From an uncultured Bacteroidales bacterium (GTDB lineage: Bacteria; Bacteroidota; Bacteroidia; Bacteroidales; Bacteroidaceae), in contig CACYBB010000024.1 in NCBI GenBank assembly GCA_902772585.1, positions 1-53,902 on the forward strand: a stretch of 53,902 nucleotides of DNA, given 5' to 3'. Under the pieces are notes generated by a model. The model was given only the letters and a program-made list of their open reading frames with translations, had not been told where the DNA came from and did not search any database. Shown piece after piece: positions 27,904-35,082 of this stretch. The translations under genes and the position numbers were made by a program. Position 1 is the first letter of the stretch; the number at the start of each line of letters is the position of its first letter.

Positions 27904-29454
27904 TTACTTATTCTCGTCAACCAGGAAGTCACCCATGTCTGAGGCTTCAACATCCTTGTCGTCCAGCTTGAAGCGCATGAAGTGAGGCTTCTCTGTGGTA
28001 CAGGGCTCCCAACCCAGTTTCACGCTTTCGTTTTGGTTTTCATTTGCGTTGCCATTGGGATTGCTGTACTTGGCAAAGTTGGTCCAGGCTGTCAGCATCT
28101 TCTCTGACAGGTCCCAGTCGCCCTGTGTCCAGGGACGCCAGCAGTGCTTCAGTGACTTGAAGACAAACCACAGGTCGCTGGAGTGGAAGGCTCCCTTCAG
28201 ACGACTGGTGATAGCGGGGTGCTTACCGTCATCAGGCAACTTACGACAGAACTCATAGGCCCAAGCCTGGGCGCCCTGGCTCTGGCGCACCTTACAGAAC
28301 TCGGCAATGCCAGGACCCATCGAACCCATGTCGTTCAGCGTGTAGCCAATCATATAGGGCACATCAGCAATGGTTCCCTCACGAGTAGCAGCATCGAAGC
28401 TCTTCAGCGACACATAGCCATCGACGATGGGGCGCTGCATAACAAACACATCGCTCTTGTTCACCATGTTGTACAGCTGCGGAATGGTATAGAGCAGTTC
28501 CGTAGAAGCAGCACGCAAGGCCTTCAGGTCTGTCAGTCCTGCCCAGTCCATCACCATCTTCGTCTCTGCCTCACTCTCAGCAAGTGTGGGGTTGTAGGTG
28601 AAGAACTTGTTCATTGGGGTAGCGGGCTTAGCCTCCTCGCCATCTTTGGCAGGAATGTTGATGCCACCACCACTCATGATGACTGCCTTGTGGAACAGGC
28701 CACGAGCCAACGGACTCTCACAAAGGGTACGGACGCTACCTGCGCCAGCACTCTGTCCGAAGATGGTCACGTTGTTGGGGTCGCCACCAAACTGGGAGAT
28801 GTTCTCCTTGACCCACTTCAATGACTGTATCTGGTCAAGGATACCATAGTTACCACTGACGTGATGGGGGCTCTCTGCAGAGAGTTCCGGATAGGTCATG
28901 AAACCAAAGATGCCCAGACGATAGTTGATGGTAACGAGGACGACATCCTTCGATGCCCACTCTTGTCCGTCGAACTCAGGTTCTGAGCCCCAGCCCTCAC
29001 GATAGCCTCCGCCATGAATCCATAGGGCTACAGGCAGTTTCTTATCCGCTTGTCCTGGAGCCTTGGTCCAAACATTCAGATACAGGCAGTCCTCACTATA
29101 GGGTGATTCATCGCCATAGCCCCACTCCGAGGTATAGAAACCAGGATAGTGGACGCTCTGGAAGCCAGGATGGCCGAACTTGTCGCACACCTTGACGCTG
29201 TCCCAAGCCTCAACAGGCTGTGGCGCACGCCAACGCAGGTCGCCAATAGGTGCAGCAGCATAGGGAATGCCCTTGAAGACATACACACCAGCATTCTCTG
29301 ACCGACGGTCAGAGTGTGGCGTTGCGAATTCTGCTCGCACACCTTGAATTTGGCCACCCTCAATGGTCAATACGGGACTCAGCGCTTCCTCTTCATCGCA
29401 AGCGCAACCCATCAGCAATGCCATCAACGGCATCAGTAGAAACAGTTTTTTCAT
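27904..29454 (-). CDS. Type-B carboxylesterase, lipoprotein
   Basis: The 516-residue protein starts with a lipoprotein signal (MPLMALLMGC, Cys17). The carboxylesterase type-B features are clear: GIPYAAAPIGDLRWRAPQP, EDCLYLNVWT, WIHGGG (oxyanion hole), and the nucleophile elbow VTIFGQSAGAGS (Ser235). The His is likely in GAFHSSDLWFVF near the C-terminus. These enzymes hydrolyse small carboxylic esters. It is the first gene of the esterase cluster and has its own -7 element at 29499, so the downstream genes to 19649 may be transcribed with it. Confidence 0.88.
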   Translation of the reverse strand: MKKLFLLMPLMALLMGCACDEEEALSPVLTIEGGQIQGVRAEFATPHSDRRSENAGVYVFKGIPYAAAPIGDLRWRAPQPVEAWDSVKVCDKFGHPGFQSVHYPGFYTSEWGYGDESPYSEDCLYLNVWTKAPGQADKKLPVALWIHGGGYREGWGSEPEFDGQEWASKDVVLVTINYRLGIFGFMTYPELSAESPHHVSGNYGILDQIQSLKWVKENISQFGGDPNNVTIFGQSAGAGSVRTLCESPLARGLFHKAVIMSGGGINIPAKDGEEAKPATPMNKFFTYNPTLAESEAETKMVMDWAGLTDLKALRAASTELLYTIPQLYNMVNKSDVFVMQRPIVDGYVSLKSFDAATREGTIADVPYMIGYTLNDMGSMGPGIAEFCKVRQSQGAQAWAYEFCRKLPDDGKHPAITSRLKGAFHSSDLWFVFKSLKHCWRPWTQGDWDLSEKMLTAWTNFAKYSNPNGNANENQNESVKLGWEPCTTEKPHFMRFKLDDKDVEASDMGDFLVDENK

Positions 29455-29498
29455 TTCACTCTAATATCTAATTGGTTAGTTAGTATGGTTTAACACTG

Positions 29499-29506
29499 CA
29501 AAGGTA
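29499..29506 (-). promoter_or_regulatory. -7 element for the esterase cluster
   Basis: Minus-strand TACCTTTG, followed by C, 45 bases before the ATG at 29454. The leader carries AACTAACC and AACTAACTAA-like sequence. A TGT-N10-ACA dyad lies 52 bases upstream. Confidence 0.6.
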
Positions 29507-29507
29507 C

Positions 29508-29547
29508 AAAAAATCCGCGACACTGACCTTACCTCATGTGTCGCGGA
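29508..29547 (-). terminator. Terminator after the small-protein gene
   Basis: On the minus strand TCCGCGACAC pairs perfectly with GTGTCGCGGA, followed by TTTTTT. It ends the transcript from 31335 and directly abuts the next promoter. Confidence 0.8.
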
Positions 29548-29557
29548 CTTTGCGCTA

Positions 29558-29573
29558 TGTAACAAATGTTACA
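29558..29573. promoter_or_regulatory. TGT-N10-ACA dyad, candidate CRP/FNR-type site
   Basis: TGTAACAAATGTTACA is a near-perfect 16-base dyad with the spacing of CRP/FNR-family sites. It lies between the two hairpins and upstream of the esterase-cluster -7 element. Confidence 0.4.
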
Positions 29574-29575
29574 AA

Positions 29576-29610
29576 TCCGCGAGGCACACCATAATAGGAG
29601 GCCTCGCGGA
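29576..29610 (-). terminator. Second strong hairpin after the small-protein gene
   Basis: TCCGCGAGGC and GCCTCGCGGA form a perfect 10-bp stem with a 15-base loop, followed on the minus strand by ATTTG. With the hairpin at 29508 it forms a double stop to transcription between the 29659 gene and the esterase cluster. Confidence 0.6.
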
Positions 29611-29658
29611 AGAATATAGATAATACTTGTGTTACTCGTCGAACCAGTTATATTCGCG

Positions 29659-29784
29659 TTAAAGGATTTCACCAGAATCCTCTAACTCGTTAGTAGAGTC
29701 TACTGACATTGTACTAGTCATCAACAACTGATTGGTTTTAATCTCAACAACCTCTGCCTCGGGAATGATATATTGCTTTTTCAT
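29659..29784 (-). CDS. Small 41-residue protein of a common Prevotella family
   Basis: The best start is the ATG at 29784, giving MKKQYIIPEAEVVEIKTNQL as the first 20 residues, then LMTSTMSVDSTNELEDSGEIL split into LMTSTMSV and an acidic tail. The purine-rich stretch AAAAAAGACAAGA precedes this ATG. Proteins with MKKQYI, a short beta segment, a Leu-Leu-x-x-Ser motif and an acidic tail are frequent and uncharacterised in Prevotella; the layout is leader-like. It follows the exported protein at 29848, so the two likely share a transcript that ends in the hairpins at 29508-29610. Confidence 0.6.
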   Translation of the reverse strand: MKKQYIIPEAEVVEIKTNQLLMTSTMSVDSTNELEDSGEIL

Positions 29785-29847
29785 ATGTCTTGTCTTTTTT
29801 AAGTTTAAACATGAATTATCATTAATTGAACATGAATTTCTCATCAA

Positions 29848-31335
29848 TTATTTAATGATAACTTTCTTACCATTCACAATATATAGTCCCTTAGTAGGCT
29901 GAGCGACACGCTGACCAGCAAGGTTGAAATACTGATTGTCTGCCTTTGCATTCTGCTGAATAGCCTCAATAGCGGTTGTTTCTTCGTCGAAGCCGATAAA
30001 GTCACGGGCGGCAGGCGGTGTAGCAATATTAAGATAAGCCTTACCCGCAGGAATCTTTACACCACCCTTAACTCTCACAAAGCCCACTACACCACTCTTC
30101 TTACCAAGAGCAAATATATGGGTACCATCACCTTCAGTAGTACCATCAGAAACCTGCAGTTCGTTTATAGAACCAAGTGCTGCAGCACTCTCAATAACAG
30201 GCACCTTATAATTATCTTCTGCTGCCTCAATGATAACACCAGCACCAGCAGGAACCTCTGTCACAGGAGTCAGGACAATATTACCTCCAGAATATTTGGC
30301 ACCATAGGCGGTAACGCCACGCATCTTAACAGCCTTATTGGCACTAAACGTAGAATAGCCAGCATCACCGACTTCAACAAGCCTTCCCTCTACTGCAGGA
30401 TAAATCGTGACATCCTTGACATATAAAGTTGCAACATAACTACCTGTTTGAATTGCCAAATCTGAAGTTCCAGGATAAGGCACACCAATACACATCAACT
30501 CGATAGTATTCCAAGCAGTAGTTACCGGAAATGAACTTGATACAGTATTGGGATGATGGCCAAAACTCCACGGAATATTGTTATCCTGAGTTCCTTTTAC
30601 ATTGAGGTGGATAATATAATCCTTACCATTTTCAGTGGCTGCTTGAGCTATATTATACTGATAGTCCCAAAAATTTGCTGCAGCCGCCTCCGTAGTAATT
30701 GTCAAGCCATTCTCTGCTGTATATGTTGGATCTGGAGCATCATCAGATTTCCAGTATATACTTTGGTCACCAGCAGACGTAAAATCTTTTGTGCCAATGG
30801 CATCCCCATAGGTATCCACACTCTCTAATTCAAAAACCTGCACTTTTGTGATGGTAAGCGTACCAACAAAAGCACCAGACTGAAGCAAAACATGTGCACC
30901 AGCAACCGTACCAGGCATGTCTTTCAACGTAACATCAACATCACTGTCCGTTGTTGTAAAAGCAAGTGATGTATTCCTACTAAAAATCTTACTAGGCTCA
31001 TCCCAACCACCCAATACACAAGTTATGCTACCTGCCTCGAAACCTTTAATTCCAATACGCACAACATAATTGGCACCTTTTTTAATAGGGAATCCGTCAC
31101 CAACAAAATACTGCAGATTCCAATTATTAACTGCAGCACCATTAACAACTTGTAGTGCACCGCTAACAAATCCAATACTTTTGCCAGTAGTAAAACCTTC
31201 ATTAAACATAGAATAGGAACCGGGAGCCGTCCAATCTTTTTCATAGATTTTTTTACCAGGTTCATCAGCTTTTGCCACCCCCACTATACCAAATGCCATA
31301 GCCAGGGACAGCACAATTTTAGTAAAATTTCTCAT
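29848..31335 (-). CDS. Exported protein with two carbohydrate-binding-like modules and Prevotella C-terminal tail
   Basis: The 495-residue protein has a signal peptide (ending VAKA). Two beta-rich modules of similar layout follow (about 28-165 and 170-320), each with W...Y/N-x-Q-Y repeats typical of carbohydrate-binding folds. Then comes a Prevotella domain (VGDAGYSTFSANKAVKMRG, GAGVIIEAAEDNYKVPV) and a C-terminal tail, NLAGQRVAQPTKGLYIVNGK, that recurs in exported Prevotella proteins and is thought to be a secretion or sorting signal. Ligand not known. Own -7 element at 31429. Confidence 0.7.
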   Translation of the reverse strand: MRNFTKIVLSLAMAFGIVGVAKADEPGKKIYEKDWTAPGSYSMFNEGFTTGKSIGFVSGALQVVNGAAVNNWNLQYFVGDGFPIKKGANYVVRIGIKGFEAGSITCVLGGWDEPSKIFSRNTSLAFTTTDSDVDVTLKDMPGTVAGAHVLLQSGAFVGTLTITKVQVFELESVDTYGDAIGTKDFTSAGDQSIYWKSDDAPDPTYTAENGLTITTEAAAANFWDYQYNIAQAATENGKDYIIHLNVKGTQDNNIPWSFGHHPNTVSSSFPVTTAWNTIELMCIGVPYPGTSDLAIQTGSYVATLYVKDVTIYPAVEGRLVEVGDAGYSTFSANKAVKMRGVTAYGAKYSGGNIVLTPVTEVPAGAGVIIEAAEDNYKVPVIESAAALGSINELQVSDGTTEGDGTHIFALGKKSGVVGFVRVKGGVKIPAGKAYLNIATPPAARDFIGFDEETTAIEAIQQNAKADNQYFNLAGQRVAQPTKGLYIVNGKKVIIK

Positions 31336-31531
31336 AAATGATTATAAATTAGTTAGTTAATATAGATAAAGATTATAAATTGTCTGCGACTTAGGGAGTT
31401 AGCATAGGGATTCTGCACACTCTGGCTGCAAAGATAGACAAATGGTTTGATATAAACGACAAAAATAGTAGGAATTTTTTGATAACAGGTGAAGATTTAC
31501 TGAATTTCGGACAAAATGGGGCGGAAAGACA
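31336..31531. other. Non-coding stretch upstream of the 31335 gene
   Basis: About 200 A/T-rich bases. It holds the AACTAACTAA leader of the gene at 31335 and its -7 element at 31429-31436. I see nothing else in it. Together with the repeats and promoter up to 31955 it makes a 620-base stretch without a gene. Confidence 0.5.
31429..31436 (-). promoter_or_regulatory. -7 element for the 31335 gene
   Basis: Minus-strand TATCTTTG, followed by C, about 94 bases before the ATG. CAAA at 31460 is a possible -33 element 23 bases upstream. Confidence 0.4.
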
Positions 31532-31685
31532 CGAGAAGTATTCTCGTTGGGTACGAGAAGTAAGCACGTGCCCCTCGAGAAGTAAGCACGTGACCCTCGA
31601 GAAGTAAGCGCAAGGGGCGCGAGCGATAAGCGCGTGACCTTCGAGCGATAAGCAAGAAGGCAACAAGAAATAAGCAAGAAAGCGA
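31532..31685. repeat. Tandem array of seven 22-bp units (CGAGAAGTAAGC type)
   Basis: Units start at 31532, 31554, 31576, 31598, 31620, 31642 and 31664. Most begin CGAGAAGTAAGC; the first is a near-perfect dyad (ACGAGAAG, T, ATTCTCGT, five bases). Later units drift (CGAGCGATAAGC, CAAGAAATAAGC). Reading frames across it are only translations of the repeat. Confidence 0.8.
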
Positions 31686-31705
31686 TCAAAAAGCGGGAAA
31701 TACGT

Positions 31706-31800
31706 AAAAGGTTCCACATTCCACCTTTGGAGTCTGGAACGCCGATGTACAAAGGGATTGAGACAGGTGGAACCTCGAAAAAGGTTCCACCGAGGTTCCA
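31706..31800. repeat. Left arm of the inverted repeat around the VirE gene
   Basis: It pairs without gaps with 33188-33282 on the other strand; about 76 of 95 positions agree by hand count. Conserved blocks are CCACATTCCACC, CTACAAAGGGATTG (GTACAAAGGGATTG here) and AGGTGGAACCT with AGGTTCCACC, which is itself a palindrome around an A/T-rich centre. Confidence 0.8.
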
Positions 31801-31884
31801 CCCCACCCCCACCCAAATGTTAAAACGGGAAATTAGTATAGCAGAGTTTTGGGGGAAAAGCTTGCAAATCGCAAAAAAATTTAG

Positions 31885-31892
31885 TACCTTTG
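31885..31892 (+). promoter_or_regulatory. -7 element for the VirE-type gene
   Basis: TACCTTTG, followed by C. TTGC at 31862 lies 20 bases upstream as a possible -33 element. The leader is about 55 bases. Confidence 0.5.
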
Positions 31893-31955
31893 CACTTGGA
31901 TAACAAAAAATCCATCAGAACCAATTTATTAACCAATTAAAAATTTAATTTTTCT

Positions 31956-33164
31956 ATGTTTAATTCTTGTAATGAGAATGAGGCCAGACAGGTCTCAGGC
32001 GAAAATCTTTTGGGTATCGAACTGTTCTTGAACGAGCACTATGCGTTTCGTCGCAATGTGCTGAATGGCAAGGTGGAGTTTGCCAAGAAACTGGCTGACG
32101 GTAGCCAGACGGACTATCGAGTGCTGACACAACAGGCACTGAACAGCATCATGATTCACGCCAAGCGTGAGGATGTGTTTGAAGAGGGTGGCTCGAAGAG
32201 CGACATCCAGGAATTCGTGAACTCTGAAGAGGTCGATGTCTTCAACCCCATCCAGGACTATCTGAACAGTCTGCCACAATGGGACGGACAGAACCACGTA
32301 GCACGACTCTTCTCACGTCTGCCAGGTATCACCACAGAGCAGACGGGATTCTTGGCTATCTGGCTACGCTCAATGGTAGCCCACTGGCTACAGATGGACA
32401 CCCTTCACGGAAACGAATGTGTGCCTGTGCTGATTGGCGCCCAAGGTTGTGGTAAGACCACCTTCTTGCGACGAGTGCTCCCCCTGCATCTGCGCGAGTA
32501 CTATCTGGACCACCTGAACCTGTCGAACAAGTTCGACAAGGAGATGGCGCTAACGAACAACCTGCTAGTGAACATCGACGAATTTGACGCCATTCCTGTC
32601 CGCCAACACCCATCGCTGAAGCAGGCACTATCGAAGAACAAGGTGAACGGACGCCCCATCTTTGGTGCCTCGCAGGAAGATCGCGCTCGCTATGCGTCGT
32701 TCGTAGCTACCACCAACAATCCTCATCCACTGACGGATGTTACGGGCTCGCGTCGCTTTATCTGCTTGACCATTCCTGAAGGATTGTTTATTGACAACAC
32801 GGGCGACATCGACTACGACCAACTCTATGCGCAGGTGCTCTACGAACTGCGTGAGCAGAAGGCGCCCTACTGGTTCAACAACGACGAGGTGGCTCGCATC
32901 CAACAACTCAATCAGGACTATATGGAGAAGAAGGATATGGCTGAACTCGTAGAGGCCTGCTTCCGTAAGCCCCATGCTGGTGAGAACGTGAAAGCGATAA
33001 ATGGTAGCGAGATGCTGAAAATCATCAAGAGCAAGTACACATCGGTGGTCATCAACCACAGCGCTAAGTGTCAGCTCAGCAGTGCTTTGAAGGATCTTGG
33101 TTACGACACCAAGGATTGTCATCATGTCACGCACTACTACGCCATTCCATTGAAGGCTGCCTAA
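31956..33164 (+). CDS. VirE/DUF3874-type P-loop ATPase, short form
   Basis: The 402-residue protein is a VirE (VapE-like) superfamily-3-like ATPase. Visible motifs are the Walker A GAQGCGKT (161-168), Walker B LLVNIDEFD (203-211), sensor 1 ATTNN (251-255) and the arginine pair in TGSRRF (264-268). A WDG motif (about 109-111) precedes the ATPase. The C-terminal part (about 330-402, CFRKPHAG and HYYAIP) is like DUF3874. Bacteroidetes relatives are usually longer with an extra N-terminal VirE_N/primase-related part; that is missing. Such proteins are found in phages, islands and also alone in Bacteroidales. Here it lies between inverted repeats and 22-bp arrays, with its own promoter and terminator. 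Cellular role unknown. Confidence 0.85.
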   Translation: MFNSCNENEARQVSGENLLGIELFLNEHYAFRRNVLNGKVEFAKKLADGSQTDYRVLTQQALNSIMIHAKREDVFEEGGSKSDIQEFVNSEEVDVFNPIQDYLNSLPQWDGQNHVARLFSRLPGITTEQTGFLAIWLRSMVAHWLQMDTLHGNECVPVLIGAQGCGKTTFLRRVLPLHLREYYLDHLNLSNKFDKEMALTNNLLVNIDEFDAIPVRQHPSLKQALSKNKVNGRPIFGASQEDRARYASFVATTNNPHPLTDVTGSRRFICLTIPEGLFIDNTGDIDYDQLYAQVLYELREQKAPYWFNNDEVARIQQLNQDYMEKKDMAELVEACFRKPHAGENVKAINGSEMLKIIKSKYTSVVINHSAKCQLSSALKDLGYDTKDCHHVTHYYAIPLKAA

Positions 33165-33187
33165 AGAATGTCAAGGTGGAATCTGGG

Positions 33188-33282
33188 GGGAACCTAGGTG
33201 GAACCTCAAAAAAGGTTCCACCTCTTCCAATCCCTTTGTAGATCGGCATTTCAGCCCTCAAGGGTGGAATGTGGGACCTTTT
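33188..33282. repeat. Right arm of the inverted repeat around the VirE gene
   Basis: Starts 24 bases after the ATPase stop. It is the reverse complement of 31706-31800 at about 80 percent. The internal palindrome AGGTGGAACCT/AGGTTCCACC is kept while its A/T centre differs, which suggests that the folding is conserved. Confidence 0.8.
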
Positions 33283-33305
33283 CCGATTTTCTTGAAAATC
33301 GATTA

Positions 33306-33437
33306 GAGAAACGTCGTTTCTCTGATAGTAAAACGTCGAGTTACTGATAGCAACTCGACGAGTTGCTGCGAGCAAGAAGGCTTCTCTCTGATAGCAATAA
33401 GGCTTCTCACTGATAGCGAGAAGCCTTATTGCTAAAT
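33306..33437. repeat. Tandem array of six 22-bp units with TGATA spacers
   Basis: Units start at 33306, 33328, 33350, 33372, 33394 and 33416. Plan: 8-base arm, 1 base, 8-base arm, then CTGATA-like spacer. The first (GAGAAACG, T, CGTTTCTC) and third (GCAACTCG, A, CGAGTTGC) units are perfect dyads. Neighbouring units also pair: CGTCGAGTT with AACTCGACG, and the last two as the terminator stem, both with the same nine-base loop ACTGATAGC. Confidence 0.8.
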
Positions 33438-33446
33438 TGTTTTTTT
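33393..33446 (+). terminator. Terminator after the VirE gene, built from the last two array units
   Basis: AGCAATAAGGCTTCTC and GAGAAGCCTTATTGCT form a perfect 16-bp stem with loop ACTGATAGC. A run of seven T follows at 33440-33446. It also lies six bases from the stop of the convergent gene at 33452. Confidence 0.85.
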
Positions 33447-33451
33447 GTTGT

Positions 33452-35005
33452 TTACTTCATCATCTTCTTGGTGCCCTCGGCAGTCTTGATGATGTTCAGA
33501 CCCTTCTGAGGAGCGCTGAGCTCTACACCATTCATGTTGTAAATCTTAGCAGCACCAGTCTTGGCAGCAGCTTTGATGGCCTCGATGCCAGAGGGGTTCA
33601 TCTTTGGACTGAAGACGACAACATTGGTTCCGTTAGTGTAGATAGTACTTACATACTTGTCGTTATAGCAGTCAGCATCATTGAAGCTCTGATTCATTGT
33701 CTGCTCTGACTTCAACTCTCCATTGGCTGTCTTAAAGACATAAGTCGCTTTATCAGTTGAAGCATGAATCTCTTCGCCAGTTACAATCATGCAGGTAGCC
33801 TGAGACTCTTCATCATTGGCTTTAGCCCAGTTAACAGAGCAGTCAGACATCTTGATAGAAGCCACGAACGAAGAGTTAACTTCCTTTGTTACAGTGTTGT
33901 CCAAGGGGAAGTTACCATAGAAGGTACCACCCAAAATGCAGTTGTCACCAGCAATGGTGGCATCAACAAGGTTGTACGAAGTAGAAATTTTGTCATGAGG
34001 GGCTGCATGGAAAATGATAGCATTTGATGGGGCATTTACAGCAGCCAGAACAAGTGCATGCTCATTGTTGCTATTCTCCTTCATCTCGAATTGGAAAGAC
34101 TGTGGGCCTGCATTCGTTGAATTCAGCGTCACATTTCCCCAACCGATGAAAGCAACACGCGGAACACCTCCATAAACAACAAAATCGAATGCATCGGGAC
34201 CACACTGGAGGCCATCGTCCAACAGGTCAGCATCGGTCGTTGCATAAACATTAGCAAGGCCTTTTTGCCCAGACAGGTCAGAAGCGCTTACATAGAACAG
34301 TCCAGCACCGATGATATCTCCGACATAACATGTTTCGAAGGTATCAAAATCCAGATAAGTAACATAGCGGCCTTCCCATCCCAGAGTGCTAACAGAGCCT
34401 TGATAGAAGCAAGATACATAGAGGATACCATTGTCATACACCAACTTGTTGGGTCTTATAAATGCTTCTCCTATATAAGTACCTTCAGGACCTGCAGGTT
34501 CTATCGTTGTCAGGTTTTCCACAACGCCTCCAGCAGAAATCTTGATGAGGAAAGCAGACTGACCGGCTACAACAATATCTCCCCACTCTTCTTTTGTTGG
34601 ATTTACAATCTCATAGTGCTTGCCATCAGTTCCTGTAGCAATAACTTTTTCGTCAGAAGAACTACCTGCTACATATAATGTACCATCGGCATCAGCAGTC
34701 ATTGCGTAAATCTTACATTTGCCAGCGAGGGTAACAACCCACTTGGCATTGCCGTCCTTGTCGAACTTCAAAATGCAAGAAGAAGTCAGACCCTCAGGGT
34801 CAGCAACAGTAATATCACCTACTGTAAATGCCTGATTGTAAGTAGAACTGGTATAGACAGAGCCGTCGCCAGCAACAGCGGTGTGTACACCCGCAAGGTC
34901 GTCGGCATTAGCCACAGGGGCGAAACTTTTCTGCCAACCCTCGTTCTGGGCGGACACAGACACAGTAGCTAAGAAAGCTACTAACACTAGTAAAATCTTT
35001 TTCAT
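33452..35005 (-). CDS. Exported beta-propeller-like surface protein with Prevotella C-terminal tail
   Basis: The 517-residue protein has a signal peptide (ending VSAQ) and repeating propeller-like strands: DGSVYTSSTY, GNAKWVVTLAG, DGTLYVAGSSSDE, AFLIKISAGG, DNCILGGTFYG and so on, as in delta-60/SBBP-type repeats. The C-terminal tail AAKIYNMNGVELSAPQKGLN, then IIKTAEG and KKMMK, resembles the sorting tails of exported Prevotella proteins. It follows the SusD gene by 77 bases on the same strand, and so may be a surface component of that uptake locus. Binding partner unknown. Confidence 0.75.
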   Translation of the reverse strand: MKKILLVLVAFLATVSVSAQNEGWQKSFAPVANADDLAGVHTAVAGDGSVYTSSTYNQAFTVGDITVADPEGLTSSCILKFDKDGNAKWVVTLAGKCKIYAMTADADGTLYVAGSSSDEKVIATGTDGKHYEIVNPTKEEWGDIVVAGQSAFLIKISAGGVVENLTTIEPAGPEGTYIGEAFIRPNKLVYDNGILYVSCFYQGSVSTLGWEGRYVTYLDFDTFETCYVGDIIGAGLFYVSASDLSGQKGLANVYATTDADLLDDGLQCGPDAFDFVVYGGVPRVAFIGWGNVTLNSTNAGPQSFQFEMKENSNNEHALVLAAVNAPSNAIIFHAAPHDKISTSYNLVDATIAGDNCILGGTFYGNFPLDNTVTKEVNSSFVASIKMSDCSVNWAKANDEESQATCMIVTGEEIHASTDKATYVFKTANGELKSEQTMNQSFNDADCYNDKYVSTIYTNGTNVVVFSPKMNPSGIEAIKAAAKTGAAKIYNMNGVELSAPQKGLNIIKTAEGTKKMMK

Positions 35006-35082
35006 AAGCGTTTGTTTTTAAAGGATTAATAATATGTTTATTGTTTCAAGTTGCACGTAATTCGGAATTTGGAATTCGTAAT

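Larger units (their letters stand above)
31532..33446 (+). mobile_element. Candidate VirE element: ATPase gene inside inverted repeats and 22-bp arrays
   Basis: The order is: 22-bp array (31532-31685), inverted repeat arm (31706-31800), promoter, VirE-type ATPase gene (31956-33164), inverted arm (33188-33282), second 22-bp array (33306-33437) and terminator. The gaps between array and arm are 20 and 23 bases. No transposase, target duplication or known transposon end is visible, so mobility is inference from symmetry. Confidence 0.45.

Noticed and set aside
31391-31816. Two minus-strand open frames over the 22-bp array
   Set aside because: They are translations of the repeat units and the inverted arm, with repetitive residues and no start signal.
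31706-33282. Classical insertion sequence
   Set aside because: Inverted repeats are present, but there is no transposase and no direct target duplication that I can see next to the arms.
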